Notes: a model not told the origin generated them from the letters alone. A stretch of DNA of 64,000 bases from Streptomyces sp. CB00455 (GCF_001905445.1 NZ_LIVQ01000002.1:186001-250000), one strand, 5' to 3'. Counted from the stretch's first letter, positions 1 through 8,608 are shown. Program-made: numbers and translations.

Positions 1-1
1 G

Positions 2-670
2 CTCGCCGGACTGCTGGTACCGCAGCTCTTCGGCACCTACACCGCGCTCGCCGCCCGGGCCGGCGCCGAGTACGCCGGGCCGCTCGTGGCCGCCGCGCCG
101 CTTTGGTACCTGGTCCCGCTGCTCGTCGCCGCGGCGGCCGGCTCGGTGGGCAACGCCGGGCTGATGCTCTACTCGATGGGCCTCGACCTCGACGCCATCG
201 TGCCGGGGGCCACCCGTACGAGGGCCACCGTGATGGCCGCGCTCGTCGCGACCGCCTTCGTCTTCTTCGGGTCCTTCGAGTGGGACGTGCAGTCCGCGAT
301 GACCTCCTTCGTCCTGCTGCTCACCGCGATCGGCACCCCGTGGGCCGTGATCACCCTGATCGGCCACGCGCGCTGCCGCGGGCGGTACGACGCCGACGCG
401 CTCCAGGTCTTCAACCGCCGCTCGGTGGGCGGGGTCTACTGGTACCGCGGCGGCTGGAACGCCCCTGCCACCCTCTCCTGGGCCGTCGGCGCGGCAGTGG
501 GCCTGCTCGCCGTGGCCACCCCCTTCTACGAGGGTCCGCTGCTCGCCCTGACCGGCGGCGTGGACTGCTCCTTCGTCCTGTCCGGCCTGGCCGGCGGGCT
601 CCTCTACACGGCCCTGACCGCACGCACCTCCCCGGCGGCCGCTCCCGCCGAGGAGCCGGTGGCCGCCTGA
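2..670 (+). CDS. NCS1-type purine/cytosine permease, C-terminal part
   Basis: This is the last 222 codons of a gene that starts before the window, in a frame open from base 2. The product is very hydrophobic, with about five membrane helices separated by short charged loops. The segment NAGLMLYSMGLDLDAI matches the nucleobase:cation symporter-1 (purine-cytosine permease) family, inner-membrane proteins that import purines, pyrimidines or related compounds with protons or sodium. The tail after the last helix is rich in Ala, Pro and Glu. It converges on ilvE, with a large hairpin between them. The substrate cannot be read from this fragment. Confidence is good for the family and low for the substrate. 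Confidence 0.75.
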   Translation, partial: LAGLLVPQLFGTYTALAARAGAEYAGPLVAAAPLWYLVPLLVAAAAGSVGNAGLMLYSMGLDLDAIVPGATRTRATVMAALVATAFVFFGSFEWDVQSAMTSFVLLLTAIGTPWAVITLIGHARCRGRYDADALQVFNRRSVGGVYWYRGGWNAPATLSWAVGAAVGLLAVATPFYEGPLLALTGGVDCSFVLSGLAGGLLYTALTARTSPAAAPAEEPVAA

Positions 671-704
671 CCGGCCGTACGCACCACGCCTGTACGCGAC
701 GCGC

Positions 705-756
705 GTACGCAGGAAGGCTCGCGCCCCGGTTCCGGGGTGCGAGCCTTCCTGCGTAC
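705..756. terminator. Bidirectional terminator hairpin, permease / ilvE
   Basis: This is a 52-base near-perfect inverted repeat centred at 730/731. The outer arms GTACGCAGGAAGGCTCGC and GCGAGCCTTCCTGCGTAC continue into CCCCGG/CCGGGG around a very short loop. It sits between two convergent genes and has no T-run, as is usual for Streptomyces factor-independent terminators. Confidence 0.85.
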
Positions 757-770
757 GGGGGCGGGCGCGG

Positions 771-1856
771 CTAGCCCAGCGGGTGCATCCAGCCGTGCGG
801 GTCCGCGCAGTGGCCGGTCTGGAGTTCCAGGAGGGCCTTGCGCAGGCGCATGGTGACCGGGCCGGGCTCGCCGTCGCCCTGGGTCCAGCTCGCCCGCCCG
901 GACTTGACCGAGCCGACCGGGGTGATGACGGCGGCGGTGCCGCAGGCGAACACCTCGGTGAGGGTGCCGTTCTCGTTGTCGCGCTGCCAGTCCTCGGTGG
1001 TGAGCCTGCCCTCCTCGGCGGTGTAGCCGAGGTCGCGGGCGATGGTGAGGAGGGAATCGCGGGTGATGCCGGGAAGGAGGGAGCCCGTCAGCTCGGGGGT
1101 GACGATGCGGTCGCCGTACACGAAGTACAGGTTCATCCCGCCCATCTCCTCGATCCAGCGGTGCTCGACGGCGTCCAGCCAGACCACCTGGTCGCAGCCG
1201 TGCGAGGCGGCCTCGGCCTGGGCCACGAGGGAGGCCGCGTAGTTGCCGCCGGTCTTGGCGGCGCCGGTGCCGCCCTTGACGGCGCGGACGTACTCCTCGG
1301 AGAGCCAGACCGAGACGGGCTTGACGCCACCGGGGAAGTACGCGCCGGCGGGGGAGGCGATGACGATGAAGAGGAACTCGTTGGCCGGGCGGACGCCGAG
1401 GCCGACCTCGGAGGCGAACATGAAGGGCCGCAGATACAGGGAGGCCTCACCGGAGTCCGGGACCCAGGCGCGGTCCTGCGTGATGAGCGCGTCGCAGGCG
1501 GCGATGAACAGGTCCACCGGCAGCTCCGGCATCGCCATGCGGCGCGCGGAGGACTGGAAGCGCTCGGCGTTGGCCTCGGGGCGGAAGGTGGCGACGGTGC
1601 CGTCGGGCTGGCGGTACGCCTTGAGTCCCTCGAAGATCGTCTGCGCGTAGTGCAGCGTCATGTTGGCCGGGTCGATGGCCAGCGGCGCATAGGGGACCAG
1701 CTCGGCGTCGTGCCAGCCGCGGCCCTCGGTCCACTTGATCGTCACCATGTGGTCGGTGAAATGGCGGCCGAAGCCGGGGCTGGCCAGGATCGCCTCGCGC
1801 TCCGCGTCGGACAGCGGGTTCGAGGAGGGCTTGAGCTCGATCGTGGGCGTCGTCAT
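771..1856 (-). CDS. ilvE: Branched-chain amino acid aminotransferase
   Basis: A 361-residue PLP-dependent class IV aminotransferase that interconverts leucine, isoleucine and valine with their 2-keto acids using glutamate/2-oxoglutarate in the cytoplasm. The length is normal for bacterial BCAT. The Schiff-base lysine lies in KTGGNYAAS, and the N-terminal [14 protein letters not shown] block and the [12 protein letters not shown] block are typical. The ATG start is preceded by GAAGGAC about 9 bases upstream, which supports it. It is the last step for all three amino acids whose earlier enzymes (LeuB, IlvBNC) are encoded nearby. The gene has its own upstream non-coding region, so it is probably transcribed separately from leuB. 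Confidence 0.95.
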   Translation of the reverse strand: MTTPTIELKPSSNPLSDAEREAILASPGFGRHFTDHMVTIKWTEGRGWHDAELVPYAPLAIDPANMTLHYAQTIFEGLKAYRQPDGTVATFRPEANAERFQSSARRMAMPELPVDLFIAACDALITQDRAWVPDSGEASLYLRPFMFASEVGLGVRPANEFLFIVIASPAGAYFPGGVKPVSVWLSEEYVRAVKGGTGAAKTGGNYAASLVAQAEAASHGCDQVVWLDAVEHRWIEEMGGMNLYFVYGDRIVTPELTGSLLPGITRDSLLTIARDLGYTAEEGRLTTEDWQRDNENGTLTEVFACGTAAVITPVGSVKSGRASWTQGDGEPGPVTMRLRKALLELQTGHCADPHGWMHPLG

Positions 1857-2028
1857 GAGTGCTTGTCCTTCACCGTTGTGTATGGCGGACCGCGCTCATG
1901 CGTACCAGGACGTCCGAGCTACCCGTATTCCGCGGCCTCGCGTTCGATTATCGCGCGCGAGGGGGGTCCGGAGAAACGGGGATGTTGCGGCCCAGGGGAG
2001 ATGGTGGCACCCGGGGCCGCACAGGAGA

Positions 2029-2062
2029 AGCCGCCGGGTCCGTTGGTGGCGACCCGGCGGCT
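2029..2062 (-). terminator. leuB terminator hairpin
   Basis: The arms AGCCGCCGGGTC and GACCCGGCGGCT (12 bp, perfect) enclose a 10-base loop, 23 bases beyond the leuB stop. The rest of the 1857-2084 gap probably carries the ilvE promoter. I see no confident -35/-10 pair there. Confidence 0.8.
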
Positions 2063-2084
2063 CTTGGGAGGTGGAGCTGCCGGG

Positions 2085-3125
2085 TCAGCCGGCTACTCGG
2101 GCGGCGAGGGCATCGCCGATCGCGTCCGTGGAGCGGAAGGTGCCGTCACGCTCCGCGAGGTCGGCGCTGACCGCGTCCTCGATGCGGGCGGCCTGGGCCT
2201 CGTGGCCCAGGTGGCGCAGCAGGAGGGCGACGGAGAGGACCGTCGCGGTCGGGTCGGCCTTGCCGGTGCCCGCGATGTCCGGGGCCGAGCCGTGGACGGG
2301 CTCGAACATGGACGGGAAGGCGCCGGTGGGGTTGATGTTGCCGGAGGCGGCCAGGCCGATCCCGCCGGTCACGGCGGCGGCCAGGTCGGTGAGGATGTCG
2401 CCGAAGAGGTTGTCCGTGACGATGACGTCGAAGCGCTCGGGCTGGGTGACGAAGAAGATCGTCGCGGCGTCGACGTGCAGGTAGTCGGTGGTGACCTCGG
2501 GGTACTCCCGGCCGACCCTGTCGAAGGTGTTCTTCCACAGGTGGCCCGCGTAGACGAGGACGTTGTTCTTGTGGACCAGCGTCAGCTTCTTGCGCGGACG
2601 CCCGTTGGCCCGCTCGTAGGCGTCACGGACGACGCGCTCCACGCCGTAGGCGGTGTTGATGCTGACCTCGGTGGCCACCTCGGCGGGGGTGCCGGTGCGC
2701 AGCGAGCCGCCGTTGCCGGTGTACGGGCCCTCGGTGCCCTCGCGGACCACGACGAAGTCGATCTCCGGACGGCCGGCCAGCGGGGTGACCGTGTTCGGGA
2801 ACAGCTTCGAGGGGCGCAGGTTGATGAAGTGGTCGAAGGCGAAGCGCAGCTTCAGCAGCAGCCCCCGCTCCAGCACGCCGGACGGGACCGAGGGGTCGCC
2901 GATGGCGCCCAGCAGGATCGCGTCGTGGTGCCCCAGGGCTTCGAGCTCCGCGTCCGGGAGGGTCTCCCCGGTGCGGTGCCAGCGCTGGGCGCCGAGGTCG
3001 TACTCCTTGGTCTCCAGCTTCACATCCTGGGGCAGGGCCGCGGTAAGGACCTTGAGGCCCTGAGCCACGACTTCCTGGCCGATGCCATCACCGGGGATCA
3101 CTGCGAGATTGATGCTGGTCGACAT
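2085..3125 (-). CDS. leuB: 3-isopropylmalate dehydrogenase
   Basis: A 346-residue NAD-dependent enzyme that oxidises and decarboxylates (2R,3S)-3-isopropylmalate to 2-oxoisocaproate in leucine synthesis. The start [16 protein letters not shown] puts the conserved IPGDGIG motif near residue 10, as in the family. The isocitrate/isopropylmalate dehydrogenase signature [15 protein letters not shown] is near residue 230. The reading frame stays open 37 codons further upstream, but that stretch contains direct and inverted repeats and looks like leader DNA. An AGGGAG lies about 12 bases before the chosen ATG. The length suits the shorter actinobacterial LeuB type (about 345 residues). Confidence 0.95.
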   Translation of the reverse strand: MSTSINLAVIPGDGIGQEVVAQGLKVLTAALPQDVKLETKEYDLGAQRWHRTGETLPDAELEALGHHDAILLGAIGDPSVPSGVLERGLLLKLRFAFDHFINLRPSKLFPNTVTPLAGRPEIDFVVVREGTEGPYTGNGGSLRTGTPAEVATEVSINTAYGVERVVRDAYERANGRPRKKLTLVHKNNVLVYAGHLWKNTFDRVGREYPEVTTDYLHVDAATIFFVTQPERFDVIVTDNLFGDILTDLAAAVTGGIGLAASGNINPTGAFPSMFEPVHGSAPDIAGTGKADPTATVLSVALLLRHLGHEAQAARIEDAVSADLAERDGTFRSTDAIGDALAARVAG

Positions 3126-3160
3126 GGCGAAACCGTACTCCCTGTCCCAGCCCTCAGACA

Positions 3161-3238
3161 TATTGCGTCCATCATGTGGACCCGTATGGACCCGTATGGA
3201 CCCGAGTGGAGCCGTCCGGGCGTCGCACGGACGCAATA
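3161..3238 (-). promoter_or_regulatory. leuB upstream region: inverted repeat around 10-bp phased repeats
   Basis: A perfect 10-bp inverted repeat, TATTGCGTCC at 3161-3170 and GGACGCAATA at 3229-3238, brackets three tandem 10-bp units (GGACCCGTAT twice, then GGACCCGAGT) at 3178-3207. The arrangement begins 35 bases before the leuB ATG. It could be an operator with helically phased sites or, if transcribed, a leader RNA stem. No leader peptide rich in Leu codons is visible. Confidence 0.5.
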
Positions 3239-3257
3239 CGTCCGGGCCGCAGCGTGG

Positions 3258-3389
3258 TCAGTGGCCGGTCGCTCCGCCGTTGTCACGGCGGTCGAGGGCC
3301 CGCTGGAGGGCCGCGGCGGCGTTCTTGCGGTCGGCGTCGGCGGTGGAGGAGTGGCGGACGCGTCGGACGGCAGCGGTGGTGGGGGTCAT
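3258..3389 (-). CDS. Small conserved-looking protein, 43 aa
   Basis: A 43-codon reading frame starting ATG at 3389, with AAGGAG ideally placed 7-8 bases upstream. The product begins MTPTTAAVRRVRH and ends RRDNGGATGH. It is small, soluble, basic and Ala/Arg-rich, and its middle (DADRKNAAAALQRALDRR) could form an amphipathic helix. No cysteines, signal peptide or membrane segment are present. I do not recognise a function. It lies alone between leuB and the LysR gene, on the same strand as both. The strong ribosome-binding site and helical middle argue that it is real despite its length. Confidence 0.6.
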   Translation of the reverse strand: MTPTTAAVRRVRHSSTADADRKNAAAALQRALDRRDNGGATGH

Positions 3390-3613
3390 GTGGATCGACT
3401 CCTTGAGATCACGGCGTGGCGGGGCCACGGATGAGGGGTTCCTTCAAGGCGCCGGAAGAGGCGGGGAGCGGTGCGCCGCAGGGGTTGCCTGCCAGGGGCG
3501 CGCGCTCTCGACCGCCATTCGCCGGATCGGCGAGACGTTCGGCTCCTACAAAGCTAGGCCAGGTCCCGCTGTATGTCTCCGCAATTACTCGGACTTCCTA
3601 CTATCTGAGACGG

Positions 3614-4534
3614 TCAACCCCACGGAAGTCGCCTCCGCGCCGTGTCGTTTTCCCCCTTCTCGGACCGAAGTTCCCTGATCAGGGCCCTCACGGTGAGGGT
3701 GGCAGCCAATTGCGGGGTGGTGATGTAACCCACGTGCCGCACCGGTCCGTCCGGGCCGAGGCCGGTGATCTCGACCGACTCCCCGGCCTCGCGCAGCGAC
3801 AGCTCCGGCAGGATCGCCATGCCGAGCCCGCGGCCGACCATGGTCAGCACCATGCCGTCGTCCTCGGCCTTCACGGTGGCCGGCGGGAGCCAGTCCTGGG
3901 CCCGCCACCACGCGCGGGTGCGGGAGCCGCAGTTCTCGTCCCAGTCGAGCAGCGGCAGCGCCTTCGGGTCCGGGTGCCCGGCCGGGTGGACCAGCGCGTA
4001 CGCCTCCCGCACGAGCATCCCGCTCAGCAGGCCGGGCCCCGGCTCCCCGGGCCCGTCCAGCGTCGCGATCCCGAGATCGGCGCGGCCGGCGGCGACCTCA
4101 CCGGCGGCGCCGGCGCCGAGCTCGCGCACCACCCGCACCTCGGGGCGGATACCGGGGTGGCGGGCGGTGAGCCGCTCCAGGACGGGCGGCAGCAGGTGCA
4201 GGACCGCGCTGCGGAAGGCCGCGATCCGCACCACCCCCGCCGGGGCACCCCGGCCCGGTGCGGCCGGGCCCGCGCCGCGTGCCTCCGCGCCCATCACCTC
4301 GTACAGCCGCAGGATCCGGCGGGCGTGACCGACGGCCCGCTCCCCCGCCGGGGTGGGCGTGGCACCCGTCCGCCCGCGCTCGAAGAGCACGGCGCCGAGC
4401 TTGGCCTCGCTGCCGCGCACGGAGTGCGAGACGGCCGACTGGCTGAGACCGAGCGCAGCGGCCGCCGCGGAGAACCCGCGGGACTCCGCGACGGCGATGA
4501 GGATCCGCAGTTCCTGCGGGAGGAGTTCGGACAC
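3614..4534 (-). CDS. LysR-family transcriptional regulator
   Basis: About 306 residues. The N-terminal winged helix-turn-helix (roughly residues 4-65, ELRILIAVAESRGFSAAAAA then LSQSAVSHSVRGSE) is followed by a periplasmic-binding-protein-like effector domain to the C-terminus. The GTG at 4534 is preferred because GAGGTG lies before it. A GTG at 4546 would add four residues. It is divergent from an NADP-dependent oxidoreductase gene and shares a 100-base gap containing a strong palindrome, the classic LysR layout, so it probably controls that neighbour and itself. The inducer is unknown. Confidence 0.85.
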   Translation of the reverse strand: MSELLPQELRILIAVAESRGFSAAAAALGLSQSAVSHSVRGSEAKLGAVLFERGRTGATPTPAGERAVGHARRILRLYEVMGAEARGAGPAAPGRGAPAGVVRIAAFRSAVLHLLPPVLERLTARHPGIRPEVRVVRELGAGAAGEVAAGRADLGIATLDGPGEPGPGLLSGMLVREAYALVHPAGHPDPKALPLLDWDENCGSRTRAWWRAQDWLPPATVKAEDDGMVLTMVGRGLGMAILPELSLREAGESVEITGLGPDGPVRHVGYITTPQLAATLTVRALIRELRSEKGENDTARRRLPWG

Positions 4535-4562
4535 CGGGGCCCCCACCTCGTTCTATGAGCGT

Positions 4563-4591
4563 CGTTCATGGACGTGCGTCTTCCATGAACG
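4563..4591. promoter_or_regulatory. Probable LysR operator between divergent genes
   Basis: CGTTCATGG and CCATGAACG form a perfect 9-bp inverted repeat with 11 bases between, 45 bases upstream of the oxidoreductase ATG and about 29 bases upstream of the LysR start. The inner symmetry contains the T-N11-A pattern used by LysR-type regulators. The binding protein is inferred from position. Confidence 0.65.
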
Positions 4592-4635
4592 CAACCCCCT
4601 GCCCGGGCTGCGGATTCCTTCCTAGCGTCTGGGCC

Positions 4636-5658
4636 ATGACCACGAAGACCGCGCACGCCGTCCACCAGATCGCCCGCCCCGCCGGCTTCCCCGCCGCCAC
4701 CGACTTCGCCCGCACCTCCTTCCCCGTCCCGCAGCCGGCGCCGGGAACCGCCCTGGTGGAGAACATCCTGCTCTCGGTGGACCCCTACCACCGGGGGCTG
4801 ATGGACGGCCGCGAGGGCGGATTCGAGCTGAACTCTCCGCTGGAGGGGCGCACGGTGGGGCGGGTGACGGCCTCCCGCGACCCGGGCCTGGCGGAGGGTG
4901 ACCTCGTCTTCCACCGCGAGGGCTGGCGCACCCACTCCCTGGTCACCCTCGGCCGGGGCGGCACGCGCAGGCTGCGGGGTCACGAGGGCGTCCCGCTGGA
5001 GGCGTACCTCTCCATCCTGGGCGGCACCGGCCTCACCGCGTACGCCGCGCTGACCCGGACCGCGGCGCTGCGGGCGGGCGAGGACCTCTTCGTCTCCGCC
5101 GCCGCGGGCGGGGTCGGCACCGCCACCGGCCACATCGCCCGGCTGCTCGGCGCCCGCCGGATCATCGGCAGCGCGGGTTCCGCCGCCAAGGTCCGCCACC
5201 TCACCGGGACCCTCGGTTTCGACGCCGCCTTCGACTACCACGACGGCCCGGTCGGGGAGCAGCTCGCCGAGGCCGCGGCGGTGTCCGGTGGCGGCATCGA
5301 CGTCTACGTGGACAACGTCGGCGGGGATCATCTGGAGGGCGCCATCGATGTCCTGCGCGAGTACGGCCGGATCGCCTGGGTCGGCGGCCTTTCGATGTAC
5401 AACGGGGACCGCTCCCCCGCCGCGCCCCGCAACCTCTTCGAGGTCGTGCACAAGTCGCTCCGCCTGGAAGGGGTGCTGGTCAGCAATCACACCGGTCTCC
5501 AGGACGAGTTGGAGGACTTCCTCGTCCCGCATCTGCGCAGTGGCCGGATCAGCACCGACACCACCGTGGTGCAGGGGTTCGATCGCACGGTGGAGGCCTT
5601 CCTGGGCATGCTCGGCGGGGACAACGTGGGCAAGATGCTCGTCCGGATCGGCGGTTGA
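4636..5658 (+). CDS. NADP-dependent medium-chain oxidoreductase (alkenal/one reductase type)
   Basis: 340 residues of the zinc-independent medium-chain reductase family that includes leukotriene B4 12-hydroxydehydrogenase/prostaglandin reductase and 2-alkenal reductases. These enzymes reduce the C=C bond of alpha,beta-unsaturated carbonyls with NADPH. Visible marks are LLSVDPYHRGLMD near the N-terminus, LGGTGLTAYAAL before the cofactor domain, and the nucleotide-binding AAAGGVGTATG. No structural zinc cysteine cluster is seen. The start at 4636 (MTTKTAHAV) is chosen because the longer frame would run through the operator palindrome. A role in detoxifying reactive enones under LysR control is an inference. 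Confidence 0.85.
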   Translation: MTTKTAHAVHQIARPAGFPAATDFARTSFPVPQPAPGTALVENILLSVDPYHRGLMDGREGGFELNSPLEGRTVGRVTASRDPGLAEGDLVFHREGWRTHSLVTLGRGGTRRLRGHEGVPLEAYLSILGGTGLTAYAALTRTAALRAGEDLFVSAAAGGVGTATGHIARLLGARRIIGSAGSAAKVRHLTGTLGFDAAFDYHDGPVGEQLAEAAAVSGGGIDVYVDNVGGDHLEGAIDVLREYGRIAWVGGLSMYNGDRSPAAPRNLFEVVHKSLRLEGVLVSNHTGLQDELEDFLVPHLRSGRISTDTTVVQGFDRTVEAFLGMLGGDNVGKMLVRIGG

Positions 5659-5674
5659 TTCCGGCCACCCGGAA

Positions 5675-5692
5675 GTTCACCGAACTCTTACC
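5675..5692 (+). promoter_or_regulatory. PHO-box-like direct repeat upstream of phospholipase C
   Basis: GTTCACC GAAC TCTTACC forms two 7-base units on an 11-base period. This is the layout of the Streptomyces PhoP direct-repeat operator (consensus unit GTTCACC). The first unit is an exact match and the second matches 5 of 7. It lies 86-103 bases before the phospholipase start. Phosphate control of extracellular phosphatases and phospholipases is well established in the genus. Binding here is inferred. Confidence 0.5.
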
Positions 5693-5777
5693 GCGCGGCT
5701 GTGGACCTCTGGGCCGGGCGCCGCCACTCTTGCCGTCATTGTGCCGGTGGGGCACGCGGGTTGGAGGCGAGTGGCCA

Positions 5778-7805
5778 GTGACACCGATCAGCCGCAGAGG
5801 GTTCGTGGGAATCGGCGCCGGGCTGGTGACGGGGGCGACCCTGCCGGGGGCGACGGCCGGTTCGGCGGCGGCCGCCGCGAGCGGCACGATCGCCGACGTG
5901 AAGCACGTGGTGGTCCTCATGCAGGAGAACCGCAGCTTCGACCACTACTTCGGGCGGCTGAAGGGTGTCCGCGGCTTCGGTGACCGCGCGGCCGGCAACA
6001 TCCCGGGCGGCTGGGGCACCTTCAACCAGCCCAACTGGGGTGGCCGCCAGTACCCGTGGAAGCTGAGCGCGACCCCGCCGGCGGGCGGGGCCGACGGCGA
6101 GACGCTGGCGCAGTGCAACGGGGACCTGCCGCACAGCTGGTCCTCGCAGCACGCCGCCTGGAACAAGGGCCGGATGGACAACTGGGTCCTCGGTGTCGGC
6201 AACACCCGCACCCTCGGCTACCTGGACCGCGGGGACATCCCCTTCCACTACGGGCTCGCCGACAACTACACCGTCTGCGACGCCTACTTCTGCTCCACGC
6301 TCAGCGCGACCGGCCCCAACCGCACCTTCCTGTGGAGCGGCAGGGTCGACGCCGCCAGCAAGGACGGCGGCGACGAGTCCGGGCTGACGTGGGAGACGTA
6401 CGCGGAGGCCCTCCAGCGGGCGGGGATGAGCTGGAAGGTCTACCAGAACGCCCAGGACAACTACGGGGACAACGGGCTGGCCTACTTCAAGAAGTTCACC
6501 GACGCCGCCCCGGGCGACCCCCTGTGGGACCGCGGCATGGGCTCGGTCCCCAAGGTCACCGGCTCCACCCCGGACGACATCGCGGCGGCCATCCGCGCCG
6601 ACGTCGTCGCCGGGACCCTGCCCCAGGTCTCCTGGGTCGTGGCGAGCGAGGCCTTCTCGGAGCACCCGTACGCCCCGCCGGGCGACGGCGCGCACTTCGT
6701 GGACCTGGTCTACCGGGCGCTGGCCGCCGACCCCGAGGTCTTCGACTCGACCGTGCTGTTCCTCAACTACGACGAGAACGACGGCTTCTTCGACCACGTG
6801 CCGCCGCCCGTCGCTCCGCCCGGGACGCCCGGCGAGTACCTGGACGGCGTCCCGATCGGTCTCGGCTTCCGCGTCCCGATGATCGTGGTGTCCCCGTGGA
6901 CGCGGGGCGGCTGGGTCAGCTCCGAGGTCTTCGACCACACGTCGGTCCTGCGGTTCATGGAGACGTGGACGGCCGCCCTCGGCACCCCTGCCGCCTGCCC
7001 GAACATCAGCGCCTGGCGCCGCAGGGTGAGCGGTGACCTGACCGGCGTCTTCGACTTCGCGCACCCGGTCCGCGGGGTCCCGGCGGGCCTGCCGTCCACC
7101 GCCAAGGTGATCGGCCAGTCGACCTGCGGCCCGCTGCCCAACCCCGCGCCCCAGGACAACGCCCTCCCGGCGCAGGAGCCCGGCACCCGCCCGGCGCGAG
7201 CCCTTCCGTACCAGGTCAACGGCAATCTGGACCGTTTCGAGTTCGGCGCGGCCGGCAAGATCCTGGCCTGGTTCTCGATGACCAACCAGGGGGCGGAGGC
7301 GAAGCGGGCGGCGCACTTCTCGATCCACCCGCACCAGCACCGGGACACGGCGGCCTGGCAGTACACGGTGGACCCGGGCACCACCTCGACGGACTACTTC
7401 AACATCGGCACGGGCAGCGGCTCCGGCAAGTACGACATCTCGATGTACGGCCCCAACCGCTTCCTGCGGCGCTTCACCGGCGACGCGTCCAGGGCGGGCA
7501 AGGCGGTCGAGGTGGCGGCCCGCTTCGCCGTGGAGCCCGGCACCGGCAAGACGGCGCTCTACTTCAGGATGGCGAACACCTCGGCCTCGTCGGTCACCTT
7601 CACCATCCGTTCGAACGCCTACCGCACCGACGGCCCGTGGACCTACACCGTCCCTGCGAACTCCTCGCGCGAGGACCACTTCAACGCGGTCGCCTACAGC
7701 GGCGGCTGGTACGACTTCACGGTCCTCGCCGACTCCGACGGCACCTGGTCGCGCCGCTACACCGGCCACATCGAGTCGGGCGCGCCCAGCGTCTCCGGCT
7801 CGTGA
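5778..7805 (+). CDS. Tat-exported non-specific phospholipase C
   Basis: About 675 residues from a GTG preceded by GGAGG 10 bases upstream. The N-terminus MTPISRRGFVGIGAG is a twin-arginine signal, followed by a hydrophobic stretch and an Ala-rich cleavage region near residue 30. The phosphoesterase domain follows, with the hallmark ENRSFDHYFG at about 50-59 and metal-site segments such as NYDENDGFFDHVPPP. Two C-terminal domains of the bacterial phospholipase C C-terminal type (about residues 475-575 and 580-670) complete the architecture. The enzyme hydrolyses phospholipids to diacylglycerol and a phosphorylated head group outside the cell. The PHO-like box suggests induction when phosphate is scarce. 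The head-group preference cannot be read from sequence. Confidence 0.92.
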   Translation: MTPISRRGFVGIGAGLVTGATLPGATAGSAAAAASGTIADVKHVVVLMQENRSFDHYFGRLKGVRGFGDRAAGNIPGGWGTFNQPNWGGRQYPWKLSATPPAGGADGETLAQCNGDLPHSWSSQHAAWNKGRMDNWVLGVGNTRTLGYLDRGDIPFHYGLADNYTVCDAYFCSTLSATGPNRTFLWSGRVDAASKDGGDESGLTWETYAEALQRAGMSWKVYQNAQDNYGDNGLAYFKKFTDAAPGDPLWDRGMGSVPKVTGSTPDDIAAAIRADVVAGTLPQVSWVVASEAFSEHPYAPPGDGAHFVDLVYRALAADPEVFDSTVLFLNYDENDGFFDHVPPPVAPPGTPGEYLDGVPIGLGFRVPMIVVSPWTRGGWVSSEVFDHTSVLRFMETWTAALGTPAACPNISAWRRRVSGDLTGVFDFAHPVRGVPAGLPSTAKVIGQSTCGPLPNPAPQDNALPAQEPGTRPARALPYQVNGNLDRFEFGAAGKILAWFSMTNQGAEAKRAAHFSIHPHQHRDTAAWQYTVDPGTTSTDYFNIGTGSGSGKYDISMYGPNRFLRRFTGDASRAGKAVEVAARFAVEPGTGKTALYFRMANTSASSVTFTIRSNAYRTDGPWTYTVPANSSREDHFNAVAYSGGWYDFTVLADSDGTWSRRYTGHIESGAPSVSGS

Positions 7806-7819
7806 GAGGGGCGTCCGCC

Positions 7820-7839
7820 CACCGGTCGCGCAACCGGTG
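7820..7839 (+). terminator. Short hairpin after phospholipase C
   Basis: CACCGGT and ACCGGTG (7 bp perfect) with a 6-base loop, 15 bases after the phospholipase stop. A plausible but weak terminator. Confidence 0.5.
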
Positions 7840-7906
7840 CCTCCCGGCCACCGATCGGCCGGCGCGGTCCTGGCCCCGCGCCCGTCCGGCTCCGCACACT
7901 CGCTGC

Positions 7907-8608
7907 ATGTCGCCCGATACCCCGCAGTGGACCCCGGTCCACGGACAGCCCTACCGTCCCGCCCCCTACCGCCCGGAGCGGATGCCGGCCGCGCGGTCCC
8001 TCGCGCGCGCGGCCGGCCTGCGCGCCCGCATGGACGAACGGCGCACCGTACGGCACTTCTCCCCCGACCCGGTGCCCGAGCAGGTCGTGCGGGACGCCGT
8101 CGCCTGTGCGGCGACCGCCCCCTCCGGCGCGCACCAGCAGCCCTGGACCTTCGTCCTGGTCAAGGACCCGCAGGTGCGCCGCCGGATCCGCGCGGCCGCC
8201 GAGCAGGAGGAGGAGCTCTCCTACGACGGCCGGCTCGGCGAGGAATGGCTCGCCGCCCTGCGTCCGCTGGGCACGGACGCCGTGAAGTCCCACCTCACGG
8301 ACGCCCCGGCCCTGATCGTGGTCTTCCAGCAGCGCTACTGGCTCGGCGCGGACGGCACGAAGCACAAGCACTACTACGTCGACGAGTCGGTCGGCATCGC
8401 GGTCGGCATGCTGCTGTCCGCCCTGCACCTGTCGGGGCTGGCGGCGCTGGTCCACACGCCGAGCCCGATGCGCTTCCTCGCCCGGGTCCTGGACCGCCCG
8501 GAGAACGAGAGGGCCTTCGCGGTCGTACCGGTCGGCTACCCGGCCGACGACTGCGAGGTCCCGGACCTGGTCCGCAAGTCCCTGGACCAGGTGCTGGTGG
8601 AGGTCTAG
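7907..8608 (+). CDS. Nitroreductase-family flavoprotein (IYD/BluB-like)
   Basis: About 233 residues of the FMN-dependent nitroreductase fold. The FMN-binding N-terminal motif is MDERRTVRHFSPDPVP, followed by ATAPSGAHQQPWTFVLVKDP. The latter form, with SGAHQQPW, is typical of the iodotyrosine deiodinase/BluB-like branch of the superfamily. The C-terminal part (VVPVGYPADDCEVPD) closes the fold. The start is uncertain: no Shine-Dalgarno sequence precedes the ATG at 7907, so the mRNA may be leaderless, or translation may start at the ATG at 7982. It stands alone between two hairpins. The physiological substrate is unknown. Confidence 0.8.
   Translation: MSPDTPQWTPVHGQPYRPAPYRPERMPAARSLARAAGLRARMDERRTVRHFSPDPVPEQVVRDAVACAATAPSGAHQQPWTFVLVKDPQVRRRIRAAAEQEEELSYDGRLGEEWLAALRPLGTDAVKSHLTDAPALIVVFQQRYWLGADGTKHKHYYVDESVGIAVGMLLSALHLSGLAALVHTPSPMRFLARVLDRPENERAFAVVPVGYPADDCEVPDLVRKSLDQVLVEV

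Noticed and set aside
1857..1910. Leader peptide before ilvE (MSAVRHTQR on the minus strand)
   Set aside because: No ribosome-binding site, no branched-chain codons and no terminator structure.
783..3434. 883-codon open frame antisense to ilvE and leuB
   Set aside because: Product is Gly/Val/Arg/Asp-rich low complexity with no start signal; it mirrors the real genes on the other strand, a GC-bias artefact.
5736..7769. 677-codon open frame antisense to phospholipase C
   Set aside because: Same artefact; the plus-strand gene has clear family motifs and a Tat signal.
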